Origin: Deltaproteobacteria bacterium
Lineage (GTDB): Bacteria > Myxococcota_A > UBA9042 > DTJE01
Direction of reading: 5' to 3'
NCBI GenBank assembly: GCA_016784945.1
Contig: JADHTP010000070.1
Coordinates: 1 to 12,264 of the forward strand
Length of the DNA: 12,264 nt
The first letter of the stretch is position 1. Each line of letters opens with the position of its first letter. Made by a program: the position numbers and the translations under genes. Positions 1 to 6,100 of the stretch are shown piece by piece. The notes beneath the pieces are model-generated. The model was not told where the DNA came from. It was given only the letters and a program-made list of their open reading frames with translations, and did not search any database.

Positions 1-615
1 GTGGATGATGATGATCCGGTTGCAGGTGGCCGTCACCTCCGGCAGGTTGTGGGTGGACAGGATCACCGTCCGGTCCTTGCCCAGTTCCTTGATGACGGCC
101 CGGATCTCCACGATCTGGTTCGGGTCCAGTCCGCTGGTAGGCTCGTCAAGGACCAGTATTTCGGGGTCGTGGATCATGGCCTGGGCCAGGCCCACGCGCT
201 GGCGGAACCCCTTGGACAGGGTACCGATTTCCTGGTCGAGGCGGTCGCTGATTCCCGTGGAACGGGCCACCTGCTCGATGCGGGCGGCGGTCTGGTCAGC
301 GGGGACATCGCGAATGGTGGCAATGAACGCCAGGTATTCCCCCACGGTCATGTCGGTGTACACCGGCGCGTTCTCCGGCAGGTAGCCGATGCGGCTCCGC
401 ACCTCCACCCCGTGCTCCACCACGTCCTTGCCTTCGATGGCCACGTCCCCGGACGAGGCCGCCACGAAGCCCGTGATGATCTTCATGCACGTGGTCTTTC
501 CCGCGCCGTTGGGGCCCAGAAATCCCACGACTTCACCCTTCTGTACGGAAAACGACACGTCCTCCAGGGCCCGTATGGGGCCGTAGTCCTTGGTCAGATT
601 GGATACCTCAATCAT
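1..615 (-). CDS. ABC transporter ATP-binding protein, GldA/ABC-2 type (C-terminus off the left edge)
   Basis: This is the nucleotide-binding subunit of an ABC transporter. It would hydrolyse ATP at the inner face of the cytoplasmic membrane to drive a separate permease. The 205 visible residues carry the motifs in order: Walker A GPNGAGKTT (34-42), the segment IGYLPENAPVY where the Q-loop normally lies, with Glu instead of Gln, ABC signature LSKGFRQR (133-140), Walker B LVLDEP with catalytic Glu158, D-loop SGLDP, and H-loop STHNLPEV with His189. The GYLPENAP and LSKGFRQRVGLAQ wording is typical of GldA-like and other ABC-2 export ATPases, which pair with permeases of about 6 helices. Such a gene may lie just outside the window. 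The ATG at 615-613 is chosen because GGAGG lies about 10 nt upstream. Usual length is about 230-310 aa, so roughly 30-100 residues are missing. The substrate cannot be read from this subunit. Confidence 0.95.
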   Translation of the reverse strand, partial: MIEVSNLTKDYGPIRALEDVSFSVQKGEVVGFLGPNGAGKTTCMKIITGFVAASSGDVAIEGKDVVEHGVEVRSRIGYLPENAPVYTDMTVGEYLAFIATIRDVPADQTAARIEQVARSTGISDRLDQEIGTLSKGFRQRVGLAQAMIHDPEILVLDEPTSGLDPNQIVEIRAVIKELGKDRTVILSTHNLPEVTATCNRIIIIH

Positions 616-716
616 GGTTGTTCATCCTCCGAACAGCCTCGAAATGGTCTATAAAACAGTACACGCATCGTATTATTCCCAGTAAACCCCACGGGTCAAG
701 GGGCGGGGAGGGGAAG

Positions 717-765
717 CCTATCGCTTATAGCCAATCGCCAATCGATTCGGTAGACGGTGGACGCT
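717..765. repeat. Degenerate 7-bp-period repeat array 1
   Basis: Seven consecutive 7-bp units run without a phase break. The first four are close variants of CCTATCG / CCAATCG (CCAATCG occurs twice in a row). The last part, GGTAGACGGTGGAC at 750-763, is the reverse complement of GTCCACCGTCTACC and matches 3401-3414 of array 2 at 13 of 14 positions. The array therefore combines an ATCG-type half with an inverted GTCCAC-type half. Confidence 0.7.
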
Positions 766-776
766 CCCCGGGGAGC
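763..776. promoter_or_regulatory. Perfect 14-bp palindrome, possible operator
   Basis: GCTCCCCGGGGAGC is identical to its own reverse complement. It ends immediately before the TTGATC hexamer at 777-782 that could be the -35 box of the PNGase-like gene, so a dimeric regulator bound here would touch the promoter. It also overlaps the last repeat unit by a few bases. In GC-rich DNA a short GC palindrome can arise by chance. Confidence 0.3.
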
Positions 777-805
777 TTGATCTATCCCCCGGAGTCGCCT
801 AGGCT
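777..805 (+). promoter_or_regulatory. Weak sigma-70-like promoter candidate for the PNGase-like gene
   Basis: TTGATC (777-782) and TAGGCT (800-805) are separated by 17 bp. Transcription would start near 812, about 20 nt before the ATG at 832. The -35 matches the consensus well in its first three bases, but the -10 is poor, so the call is tentative. Confidence 0.25.
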
Positions 806-831
806 TTTTCCGATCAGCACCGGAGGCCGTC

Positions 832-2613
832 ATGACTCGCTGCGCCACCATTGTTTCGTTCCTGGTCCTGACCCTCGGGCTGGCCTGCGGGTCGGACGGC
901 GGGTCCACGGAAACGAATCCTGCCGACGTCCCTGATACCGCGGCGGCCGACGTGCCCGAAACCGTGGAAGACACCGCTGATACGGGAAAGGACCCGACGG
1001 ACATGGGGCCGCCGGACCTCCCAGAGGACCCGGGCGCCGTGGATCCGGGACCGCAGGACCCGGGATCCGTGGACATGGGACCGGTGGACACGGGCCCGCA
1101 AGACATGGGCCCGGTCGACACGGGGAAGCCTCCCCTCAGCTGTGAGCACAAGACCGCCTTCGACGCCGTGGGGCCCTACGGCCTGACCCAGTACGAAAAG
1201 GCAGCGGACTTCACCATGCCCGTGCTGGGCGGTCAGTGGAACTTCCAGGAAAACTGGGGGTGCGACTCCTTCATCTTCATTTCCTATGCCAACGGCTACG
1301 AGTATTCGGAGGGCCTGTGGACGTCCAACCCCAAGTGGCTGCTGGACGTGTCCCCGAAGAACGTGCACTACATCTTCATGTCCTTCGAAACATCGGCCAA
1401 GTCCGACGTCATGGCCATGCGGGACAAGGTCGAGTCCGGGCTGAAGAACATGAGTCCCGAGGACGCGGCCCACTGGGCCTCCCACGTCCACTACGTGCCG
1501 GTGCAGGCCTGGAACCTGGAAGGATGGGTGGGGGACGTCCTGAAGAACCAGGGCTTCTTTACCTTTTCCATCGACCGGTTCCAGCGCATGCGCGAAACGG
1601 GCGGCCTGGTCAACATCGCGGCCATCAACCAGTCACCCCAGCTGTACCACCTGGAAAACGAGGTCCTCCAGTTCAACTTCGAATGGGACCGGGAAAAGGC
1701 CCTGGCCGCCGAGTCCCCCACCGTGTTGACCCTGTTCGACGGGGCCGCCACCCAGGGGGGCAACAACAAGGTGGAAGTGACCTTCCCCGACGCCGCCACC
1801 ATGGCGGGGTTCGACAGCCTGGACATCGACCTCCTCATGGACTGCAAGGATTATGACACCTGCCCCTGGGACTACATCGCGGCCCTGTACCTGTGCGACA
1901 AGGACGACCCCGAGCAGTGCGGCACGGAGATCGCCCGCTGGATCACCACCTACGGCCGCGACGGGCGATGGGTCACGGACCTGAGCCAGGTCCTGGCCTA
2001 CCTCCAGGACGGCGGGACACGCATCCTGCGTTTCGATTCCAGCGGACAGGGCTACACCACCACGCTGAAGATCCGGCTGCAGAACCGGGGCAAGGGGATG
2101 CGGCCCACGGGGATCCAGCCCCTCTTCCAGGGAAACCACGGCTTCAACCTGGACTACAACGGCCATTTCGAGCCCCTGCAGTTCGACACGCCCGAGGGGG
2201 TCAAGAAGGTGGAGGTGTTCGGCTGGATCACGGGCCACGGGTTCGGCAACGACCAGGCCAACTGCGCCGAGTTCTGTAACCACACGCACCACTTCCAGGT
2301 TAACGGCGGACAGGAGTACGTGAAGGACCACCCCGTGGCCGGGACGCTCAACGGTTGCAAGGAGCAGGTGGTGGAGGGCGTGGTTCCCAACCAGCACGGC
2401 ACCTGGAGCCTGGGCCGGGGCGGCTGGTGCCCAGGGCTCGACGTGAAGCCCTTCGTGGCGGACATCAGCCAGTCCATGGTGTCGGGCAACCCGCAGACCA
2501 TCACCTACAAGGGACTGTTTAAGGGCAAGGACTACGATCCCCAGCCCGTGGCGGAGCCCAATGGCTTCGCGGGCAACATCCACCTGAATACCTTCCTGGT
2601 TTTCTGGGAGTAG
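832..2613 (+). CDS. Peptide-N-glycosidase F-like lipoprotein with an extra N-terminal domain
   Basis: Residues about 297-593 resemble PNGase F, the secreted amidase that cuts the N-glycan-asparagine bond. The match covers CPWDY with Asp347 where PNGase F has catalytic Asp60, NCAEFC with Glu480 for Glu206, and GGWCPG near the C-terminus. Cysteines 338/344, 478/482 and 509/533 reproduce the three disulfide pairs of PNGase F. The third acidic residue, Glu118, has no clear equivalent; Asp402 or Ser403 aligns there. The N-terminus has an export signal with a loose lipobox (GLAC, Cys19), then a low-complexity Asp/Pro/Gly linker to about residue 103 with repeated DMGPVDTG units. Residues 104-295 form an extra domain with a redoxin-like opening (ADFTMPVLGG) but no CxxC motif. 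GGAGG lies 5 nt before the ATG. The product is probably tethered to the outer membrane, facing the periplasm or cell surface. Its glycan target is unknown, and activity is inferred from motifs only. Confidence 0.85.
   Translation: MTRCATIVSFLVLTLGLACGSDGGSTETNPADVPDTAAADVPETVEDTADTGKDPTDMGPPDLPEDPGAVDPGPQDPGSVDMGPVDTGPQDMGPVDTGKPPLSCEHKTAFDAVGPYGLTQYEKAADFTMPVLGGQWNFQENWGCDSFIFISYANGYEYSEGLWTSNPKWLLDVSPKNVHYIFMSFETSAKSDVMAMRDKVESGLKNMSPEDAAHWASHVHYVPVQAWNLEGWVGDVLKNQGFFTFSIDRFQRMRETGGLVNIAAINQSPQLYHLENEVLQFNFEWDREKALAAESPTVLTLFDGAATQGGNNKVEVTFPDAATMAGFDSLDIDLLMDCKDYDTCPWDYIAALYLCDKDDPEQCGTEIARWITTYGRDGRWVTDLSQVLAYLQDGGTRILRFDSSGQGYTTTLKIRLQNRGKGMRPTGIQPLFQGNHGFNLDYNGHFEPLQFDTPEGVKKVEVFGWITGHGFGNDQANCAEFCNHTHHFQVNGGQEYVKDHPVAGTLNGCKEQVVEGVVPNQHGTWSLGRGGWCPGLDVKPFVADISQSMVSGNPQTITYKGLFKGKDYDPQPVAEPNGFAGNIHLNTFLVFWE
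1021..1128 (+). repeat. Coding low-complexity repeat (Asp-Pro/Met-Gly linker)
   Basis: Short imperfect tandem repeats encode alternating DPG, DMGP and VDTGP triplets and quadruplets in the PNGase-like protein. DMGPVDTG appears twice. Linkers of this kind commonly separate the lipid anchor from the folded part in surface lipoproteins of Myxococcota. The repeat is prone to slippage, so linker length may vary between strains. Confidence 0.65.
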
Positions 2614-2618
2614 CGGCA

Positions 2619-3389
2619 ATGGAACACAGGACCCTGGACAATTGGAGTTTCTACGCCGGGGCCTGGCCACTGGATCCCACCCGGCCGACCCTGGTGTTCA
2701 TCCACGGCGCCGGGCTGTCGGGACGTTTCTGGGGCAACCAGATGGACGGCCTGGCCTCCCTGGTCAACACCCTGTCCCTGGACCTGCCCGGCCACGGCCA
2801 GGCGCCAGGGCCATTCCTCGAGTCCATCGGCGACATGGCCGGGTCCGTGTCCGGGTTCCTGAAACGATTGACACCCCCCAGGCCCATCCCCGTGGGCCTG
2901 AGCATGGGCGGCGCCATCGTGCAACGGCTCCTGCTGGATCAGCCGGGCCGCTTCGAGGCGGCCATCCTGGCCAATACGGGGGCCAAACTGGGGGTCATGC
3001 CCACCATCCTGGATGTCCTGAAGACCGACTTCGCGAAGTACCTGGACCTGTCTGTCCCGTTTCTGGTGTCAAAAAAGACGCCCCCCGAGCGGTTCCGCGC
3101 CACCATGGAAGACGTGGCGGCCCAGGATCCCGACGCCACCTACGCGGACCTGGTGGCCTGCAACCAGTTCGACGTCCGCAAGGAACTGGGGGCCGTGGAC
3201 ACGCCGGTGCTGGTGATGACGGCCTCGGACGACCTCATGACACCGCCGAAGTACGGCGACTTCCTGAAGGCCGCGATCCCCGGCGCCCGCATGGCCCAAG
3301 TGGCCGGGGCGGGCCACCTGTCCCCCGTGGAAAAGCCGGACGAATTCAACCGGGCCGTGGCGGATTTCCTGGACGAGAGGGGCTTGTAG
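2619..3389 (+). CDS. Alpha/beta-fold hydrolase
   Basis: This 256-residue protein is a cytoplasmic alpha/beta hydrolase with no signal peptide. It shows the family layout: oxyanion-side HGAGLSG (His29-Gly30), DLPGHG (55-60), nucleophile elbow GLSMGG with Ser95, the acid in ASDDLMTPP (Asp205 most likely) and GAGH with His233 completing the triad. The length is typical of single-domain esterases, lactonases and peroxidase-like members, and residues about 125-185 form the variable cap. The substrate cannot be deduced. The ATG lies 5 nt after the PNGase-like stop, and GGGAG at 2606-2610 inside that gene's end gives good spacing, so the two genes are probably cotranscribed. A functional link between them is only suggested by this arrangement. 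The stop is followed within 4 bp by heptamer array 2. Confidence 0.9.
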   Translation: MEHRTLDNWSFYAGAWPLDPTRPTLVFIHGAGLSGRFWGNQMDGLASLVNTLSLDLPGHGQAPGPFLESIGDMAGSVSGFLKRLTPPRPIPVGLSMGGAIVQRLLLDQPGRFEAAILANTGAKLGVMPTILDVLKTDFAKYLDLSVPFLVSKKTPPERFRATMEDVAAQDPDATYADLVACNQFDVRKELGAVDTPVLVMTASDDLMTPPKYGDFLKAAIPGARMAQVAGAGHLSPVEKPDEFNRAVADFLDERGL

Positions 3390-3392
3390 GAA

Positions 3393-3420
3393 CGTCCACC
3401 GTCCACTGTCTACCGTCCTG
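3393..3420. repeat. Degenerate 7-bp-period repeat array 2
   Basis: Four 7-bp units follow one another: CGTCCAC twice, then TGTCTAC and CGTCCTG. The array starts 4 bp after the hydrolase stop and ends exactly where recognisable beta-helix coding sequence begins. Its GTCCAC core is the inverse of the right half of array 1 and is related to the AGTCCAT units of arrays 3 and 4. Confidence 0.7.
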
Positions 3421-3888
3421 TGGCTCGACAACACGGACCTGGCACCCGCGAACCTGGAGGCGGACACCTGCGACACCGGCGTGTACGTGCAGGGGGCCAA
3501 CCCGCCGTTGACAAACCTGGATGTCCACGACTGCAACACCGGCCTGCGGCTCCACGAGACCCAGGCCGACGTCAACGGCCTCGTGGCCCACGGAAACCTG
3601 AGCCAGGGCGTCTACGTGTACAACAACACGGGCTCGTCCACGAACAACCAGTTCACCCAGTGCCTGGTCTACGGATTCCACCTGTCCTTCGCCGACAACC
3701 TGTCATTTGAACCGGCGGCGGGCTATGACGGTCCTCTGGTGATCGTGGTCGTCGCACCCACCACGCCGGACGACCCCGGCGGCGGAGGATGTGCCACGGT
3801 CCCGTCCGAGGGCGGACTCCCCGTGACGGTGGCGTTCCTGGTGCTGTTCATGGCCGTGGCCCTGCGGATGCGGCGGGCGCCGCATTGA
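3421..3888 (+). pseudogene. 5'-truncated beta-helix surface protein remnant with MYXO-CTERM-like tail
   Basis: The frame is open from 3268 to the TGA at 3886-3888, but the only conventional start is a GTG at 3481 with no well-spaced Shine-Dalgarno sequence. Protein-like sequence clearly begins earlier, right after the repeat array (residues WLDNTDLAPANLEADTCDTG). The remnant consists of Asn/Asp/Gly-rich rungs such as GVYVQGANPPLTNLDVHDCN and GVYVYNNTGSSTNNQ, typical of right-handed parallel beta-helices. These are followed by a Pro/Gly stretch, GGGGC (3778-3792), a hydrophobic helix and a terminal RMRR. That end matches the MYXO-CTERM sorting-signal layout of cell-surface proteins. No signal peptide is present, so the product could not be exported as it stands. 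It is best read as the 3' end of a once much larger gene. If GTG 3481 is used, it encodes 135 aa. Confidence 0.7.
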
Positions 3889-3995
3889 CCCCGGGCCGCA
3901 GTTGACGTATCTTCCACCTGTCTTCTAAACCGATTTCGGACTGTGCCATGTGGTCTTCAGGAATCGTGGCCCACCCGGTGAAAAAGGGGGCATCA
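3889..3995. other. Intergenic gap before the ompA-like gene
   Basis: This 107-bp gap probably contains the promoter of the OmpA-family gene. The AGGGGG at 3985-3990, 5 nt before the ATG at 3996, is its ribosome binding site. No clear promoter hexamers or terminator hairpin were seen. An in-frame ATG at 3948 exists but would place 16 residues ahead of the signal peptide. Confidence 0.5.
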
Positions 3996-5729
3996 ATGGA
4001 TCAGAACACATTCAGGAAATGGGCCTCGGTGTTGGCCATCGTGCTGGTGGGCGTCATGGCCGCCGGCGAACTGCGGGCGGACAACCCCAAGGTCAATTCC
4101 TATTTCTTCCGGCCGTCGCCCCACCCCGGGGACCTGATGAACATCATCACCACCAACATGCCCAAGCAGTGGGGCTGGGGAGCAGGCGCCTGGATCACCT
4201 ACAACCGGAAGCCCCTGCTGATCAACGACGAGCGTCCGCTCGGCGCGGAGTCGTTCTGGGCGGTGAAGAACCAGACGGTCATGGATATCTTTGCCCACGT
4301 GTCGTTTCTGGACTGGCTCAACGTGGGCTTCGACCTGCCCCTGTTCCTGAACACCAATGGGGACGCACCCCTCCCCAGCGGCATCTTCGACAAGGCCCCC
4401 AACGACCTGGACCGCGTCACCGGGTTCGCCCTGGGCGACCTGCGCCTGAGCCTCAAGGCCCGGCTCTTCAAGGTCCCGTTCCTGGGCGGCCGGGAGAACG
4501 GGTTCGCCATGGCCATCGTCCAGGACATTTCCTTCCCCACGGCAACGGGCCGGAAATTCGCAGGTGACGACGGGGTCACCGGCACCACCAACGTGGTGGC
4601 GGATTTCACCATGCGCGGGTGGCAGATCGCCCTGAACCTGGGCGTTAGGCTGAAGAAAAGCGTGGCCCTGCTCGATTTCACGGGTCTGTCGTTTCCGCCC
4701 CAGGAACTGGGACACCAGTTGCTGCTGGGCGCCGGCGTGGTGGCCCCCATCATCTGCAACGTGCTGGAGATCATCGGGACCCTGGAAAGCCGGACGGACC
4801 TGGTGGACCCCTACAAATGGAAGTACGACAACGCCCTGGACCTCATGGGCGGCGTCCGTCTGCACTGGGGCAACCTGCGGTTCATCGCCGCGGCCGGTGG
4901 CGGTGTGCTGAGCGGATTGGGATCTCCATCGGTGCGGGCCACGGTGAACATGGCCTACGAGCCCGCGCTGGAAAAGGGGTGCTGCATCGACCCCGACGAC
5001 GACGGGATCTGCGAGCCCGACGACCTCTGCCCCGACCAGGCGGGCCCGGAAAACACGGGCGGCTGCCCTGACCGGGACGGCGACGGCGTGGCAGACCTGG
5101 AGGACGAGTGTCCCGACGAGCCCGGCCCGGCGGAGCTCAACGGCTGTCCCGACACCGACGGCGACGGGATCATCGACAGCCAGGACGCCTGCCCCCAGAG
5201 GGCCGGCCCGAAGAAGTACGAAGGCTGTCCCGACACCGACGGCGACCTGATCCCCGATCCCAAGGACAAGTGCCCCGAGGTGCCAGGCATTCCCGAACTG
5301 GATGGCTGCCCGCGGGTGGTGGTGACCAAGGAAAAGATCATGATCCTGGACAAGGTCCACTTCGAAACCGCCAAGGCCGTGATCAAGGCCGAGTCCTTCC
5401 AACTGCTGAAGGACATCGCCAAGGTCATCAGGGACAATCCCGAACTGAAGAGGATCCGGGTGGACGGTCACACGGACAGCGATCACACCGACGCCTACAA
5501 CCTGAACCTCAGCCGCAAACGGGCCAAGGCGGTCCGGGCCTTCCTGATCAAGCAGGGCGTCAAGTCCCGCAGACTGACGTCCAAGGGTTTCGGTGAGGCC
5601 AATCCCATGGCCGACAACACCACCGAGGAGGGCAAGGCCAGAAACCGCCGGGTCGAGTTCATGATCCTGGAAAGGGAAGAGGCGCCGGTCGTCGAAGAGA
5701 AGACCCCGCCAGCCAAGGAAGAGAAGTAG
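3996..5729 (+). CDS. OmpA-family outer-membrane protein with thrombospondin type-3 repeats
   Basis: This 577-residue exported protein links the outer membrane to peptidoglycan. A signal peptide (about 1-27, ending ELRA before DNPK) precedes a region of about 300 residues with amphipathic, aromatic-rich strands. That region is consistent with a membrane beta-barrel, though this is inferred from composition. Four calcium-binding TSP3-type repeats of exactly 27 residues follow (332-439), each with a DxDGD-like core and a closing GCP. The C-terminal OmpA domain (about 450-560) shows VHFETAKAVI, GHTDSD (491-496), NLNLSRKRAKAV and NRRVEF (550-555), the family's peptidoglycan-binding signature. The tail is Lys/Glu-rich. 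ATG 3996 is chosen over the in-frame ATG 3948 because it has AGGGGG 5 nt upstream and starts the signal peptide directly. This barrel-TSP3-OmpA architecture is common in Myxococcota. Heptamer array 3 starts 12 bp after the stop. Confidence 0.9.
   Translation: MDQNTFRKWASVLAIVLVGVMAAGELRADNPKVNSYFFRPSPHPGDLMNIITTNMPKQWGWGAGAWITYNRKPLLINDERPLGAESFWAVKNQTVMDIFAHVSFLDWLNVGFDLPLFLNTNGDAPLPSGIFDKAPNDLDRVTGFALGDLRLSLKARLFKVPFLGGRENGFAMAIVQDISFPTATGRKFAGDDGVTGTTNVVADFTMRGWQIALNLGVRLKKSVALLDFTGLSFPPQELGHQLLLGAGVVAPIICNVLEIIGTLESRTDLVDPYKWKYDNALDLMGGVRLHWGNLRFIAAAGGGVLSGLGSPSVRATVNMAYEPALEKGCCIDPDDDGICEPDDLCPDQAGPENTGGCPDRDGDGVADLEDECPDEPGPAELNGCPDTDGDGIIDSQDACPQRAGPKKYEGCPDTDGDLIPDPKDKCPEVPGIPELDGCPRVVVTKEKIMILDKVHFETAKAVIKAESFQLLKDIAKVIRDNPELKRIRVDGHTDSDHTDAYNLNLSRKRAKAVRAFLIKQGVKSRRLTSKGFGEANPMADNTTEEGKARNRRVEFMILEREEAPVVEEKTPPAKEEK
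4989..5312 (+). repeat. Four 81-bp coding repeats (TSP3 calcium-binding units)
   Basis: Four consecutive 27-codon units without insertions or deletions encode residues 332-358, 359-385, 386-412 and 413-439 of the OmpA-family protein. Units 2-4 begin D-R/T-D-G-D, and all four end in GCP with an internal C-P-[DQE] after the second Asp cluster. The exact length conservation points to tandem duplication kept in register. Confidence 0.8.
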
Positions 5730-5740
5730 ATGCCGCGAAG

Positions 5741-5788
5741 CGATCATCGCTCATCGCTTATCGCCTATCGCAAGCAGTCCATAGTTTG
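5741..5788. repeat. Degenerate 7-bp-period repeat array 3
   Basis: CGATCAT, CGCTCAT, CGCTTAT and CGCCTAT follow in perfect 7-bp phase, then CGCAAGC, AGTCCAT and AGTTTGT. The ATCGC-type units resemble the left half of array 1. The AGTCCATAGT part is identical to the start of array 4 at the far right of the window, so this array joins the two unit types. Confidence 0.75.
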
Positions 5789-5995
5789 TCCGGAAGGCGA
5801 TGGGGCGGGCGGGATCGACGCCCCACCGACAGGGTCAGCATGGCCCGCCAGGAGGTACTTGTCGAGCATCCGTCCCAGCAGCGGGTCCAGCGGTCTCTTC
5901 TTGCGGGCGGCGAACTCACCGGCAGCGCGGCACCAGGATTCCGGGATGAAGTAATAGGATTTCCGGGGAACAGACAGGCTCGGTACAGGACTCAC
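5765..5995 (-). CDS. Small ORF, possible ribbon-helix-helix protein (doubtful)
   Basis: If translated from the GTG at 5995, this gives 76 aa. Residues about 11-51 read as one strand (RKSYYFIPESW) and two amphipathic helices (CRAAGEFAARKK; PLDPLLGRMLDKYLLAG). That is the order of a ribbon-helix-helix DNA-binding fold of the kind found in antitoxins and small repressors. A purine-rich GGAAAGG sits just upstream of the GTG. The last 25 residues or so are Pro/Gly-rich, and the stop codon lies inside heptamer array 3, so the original C-terminus may have been lost. No toxin gene is adjacent. The fold assignment is by pattern only, and chance coding is possible. Confidence 0.35.
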   Translation of the reverse strand: MSPVPSLSVPRKSYYFIPESWCRAAGEFAARKKRPLDPLLGRMLDKYLLAGHADPVGGASIPPAPSPSGQTMDCLR

Positions 5996-6100
5996 CCACC
6001 TTTCCGCTGCGGTTTTCGCAATGGGGGGCGGACGGCCTTGTGGTCCACGAACATGACAGACCTTCGTTGGATCGCGATTATAGCCTGCCGACGACCTGGA

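Larger units (their letters stand above)
616..831. other. Divergent intergenic region between the ABC ATPase and the PNGase-like gene
   Basis: This 216-bp gap separates two divergently transcribed genes and should hold both promoters. An AT-rich pocket at about 645-690 is a reasonable location for the ABC promoter, but no convincing -35/-10 pair was found there. The rest consists of a heptamer repeat array (717-765), a perfect 14-bp palindrome (763-776) and a weak promoter-like pair reading rightward. No small gene with a ribosome binding site is visible. Confidence 0.7.
5730..6100. other. Convergent intergenic region between the ompA-like gene and the minus-strand lipoprotein gene
   Basis: These 371 bp separate two genes that converge on each other. 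Contents are heptamer array 3 (5741-5788), the doubtful RHH-like small ORF on the minus strand (5765-5995) and about 105 bp (5996-6100) in which nothing was recognised. No rho-independent terminator, meaning a hairpin followed by a T-run, was found for either flanking gene. Confidence 0.6.

Noticed and set aside
1633..2670. Long minus-strand open frame under the PNGase-like gene
   Set aside because: It is low in domain content and antisense to a protein with conserved PNGase F residues and cysteines.
3948..3995. Earlier in-frame ATG for the OmpA-family protein
   Set aside because: It lacks a good ribosome binding site and would put 16 residues in front of an otherwise well-placed signal peptide.
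3993..5747. A 584-codon open frame on the minus strand across the OmpA gene
   Set aside because: The opposite strand carries a complete signal peptide-TSP3-OmpA protein. The minus translation is Val/Gly/His-rich and has no motif.
5741..5788. CRISPR array
   Set aside because: Units are 7 bp, contiguous and degenerate. There are no spacers of 25-40 bp and no cas genes nearby.
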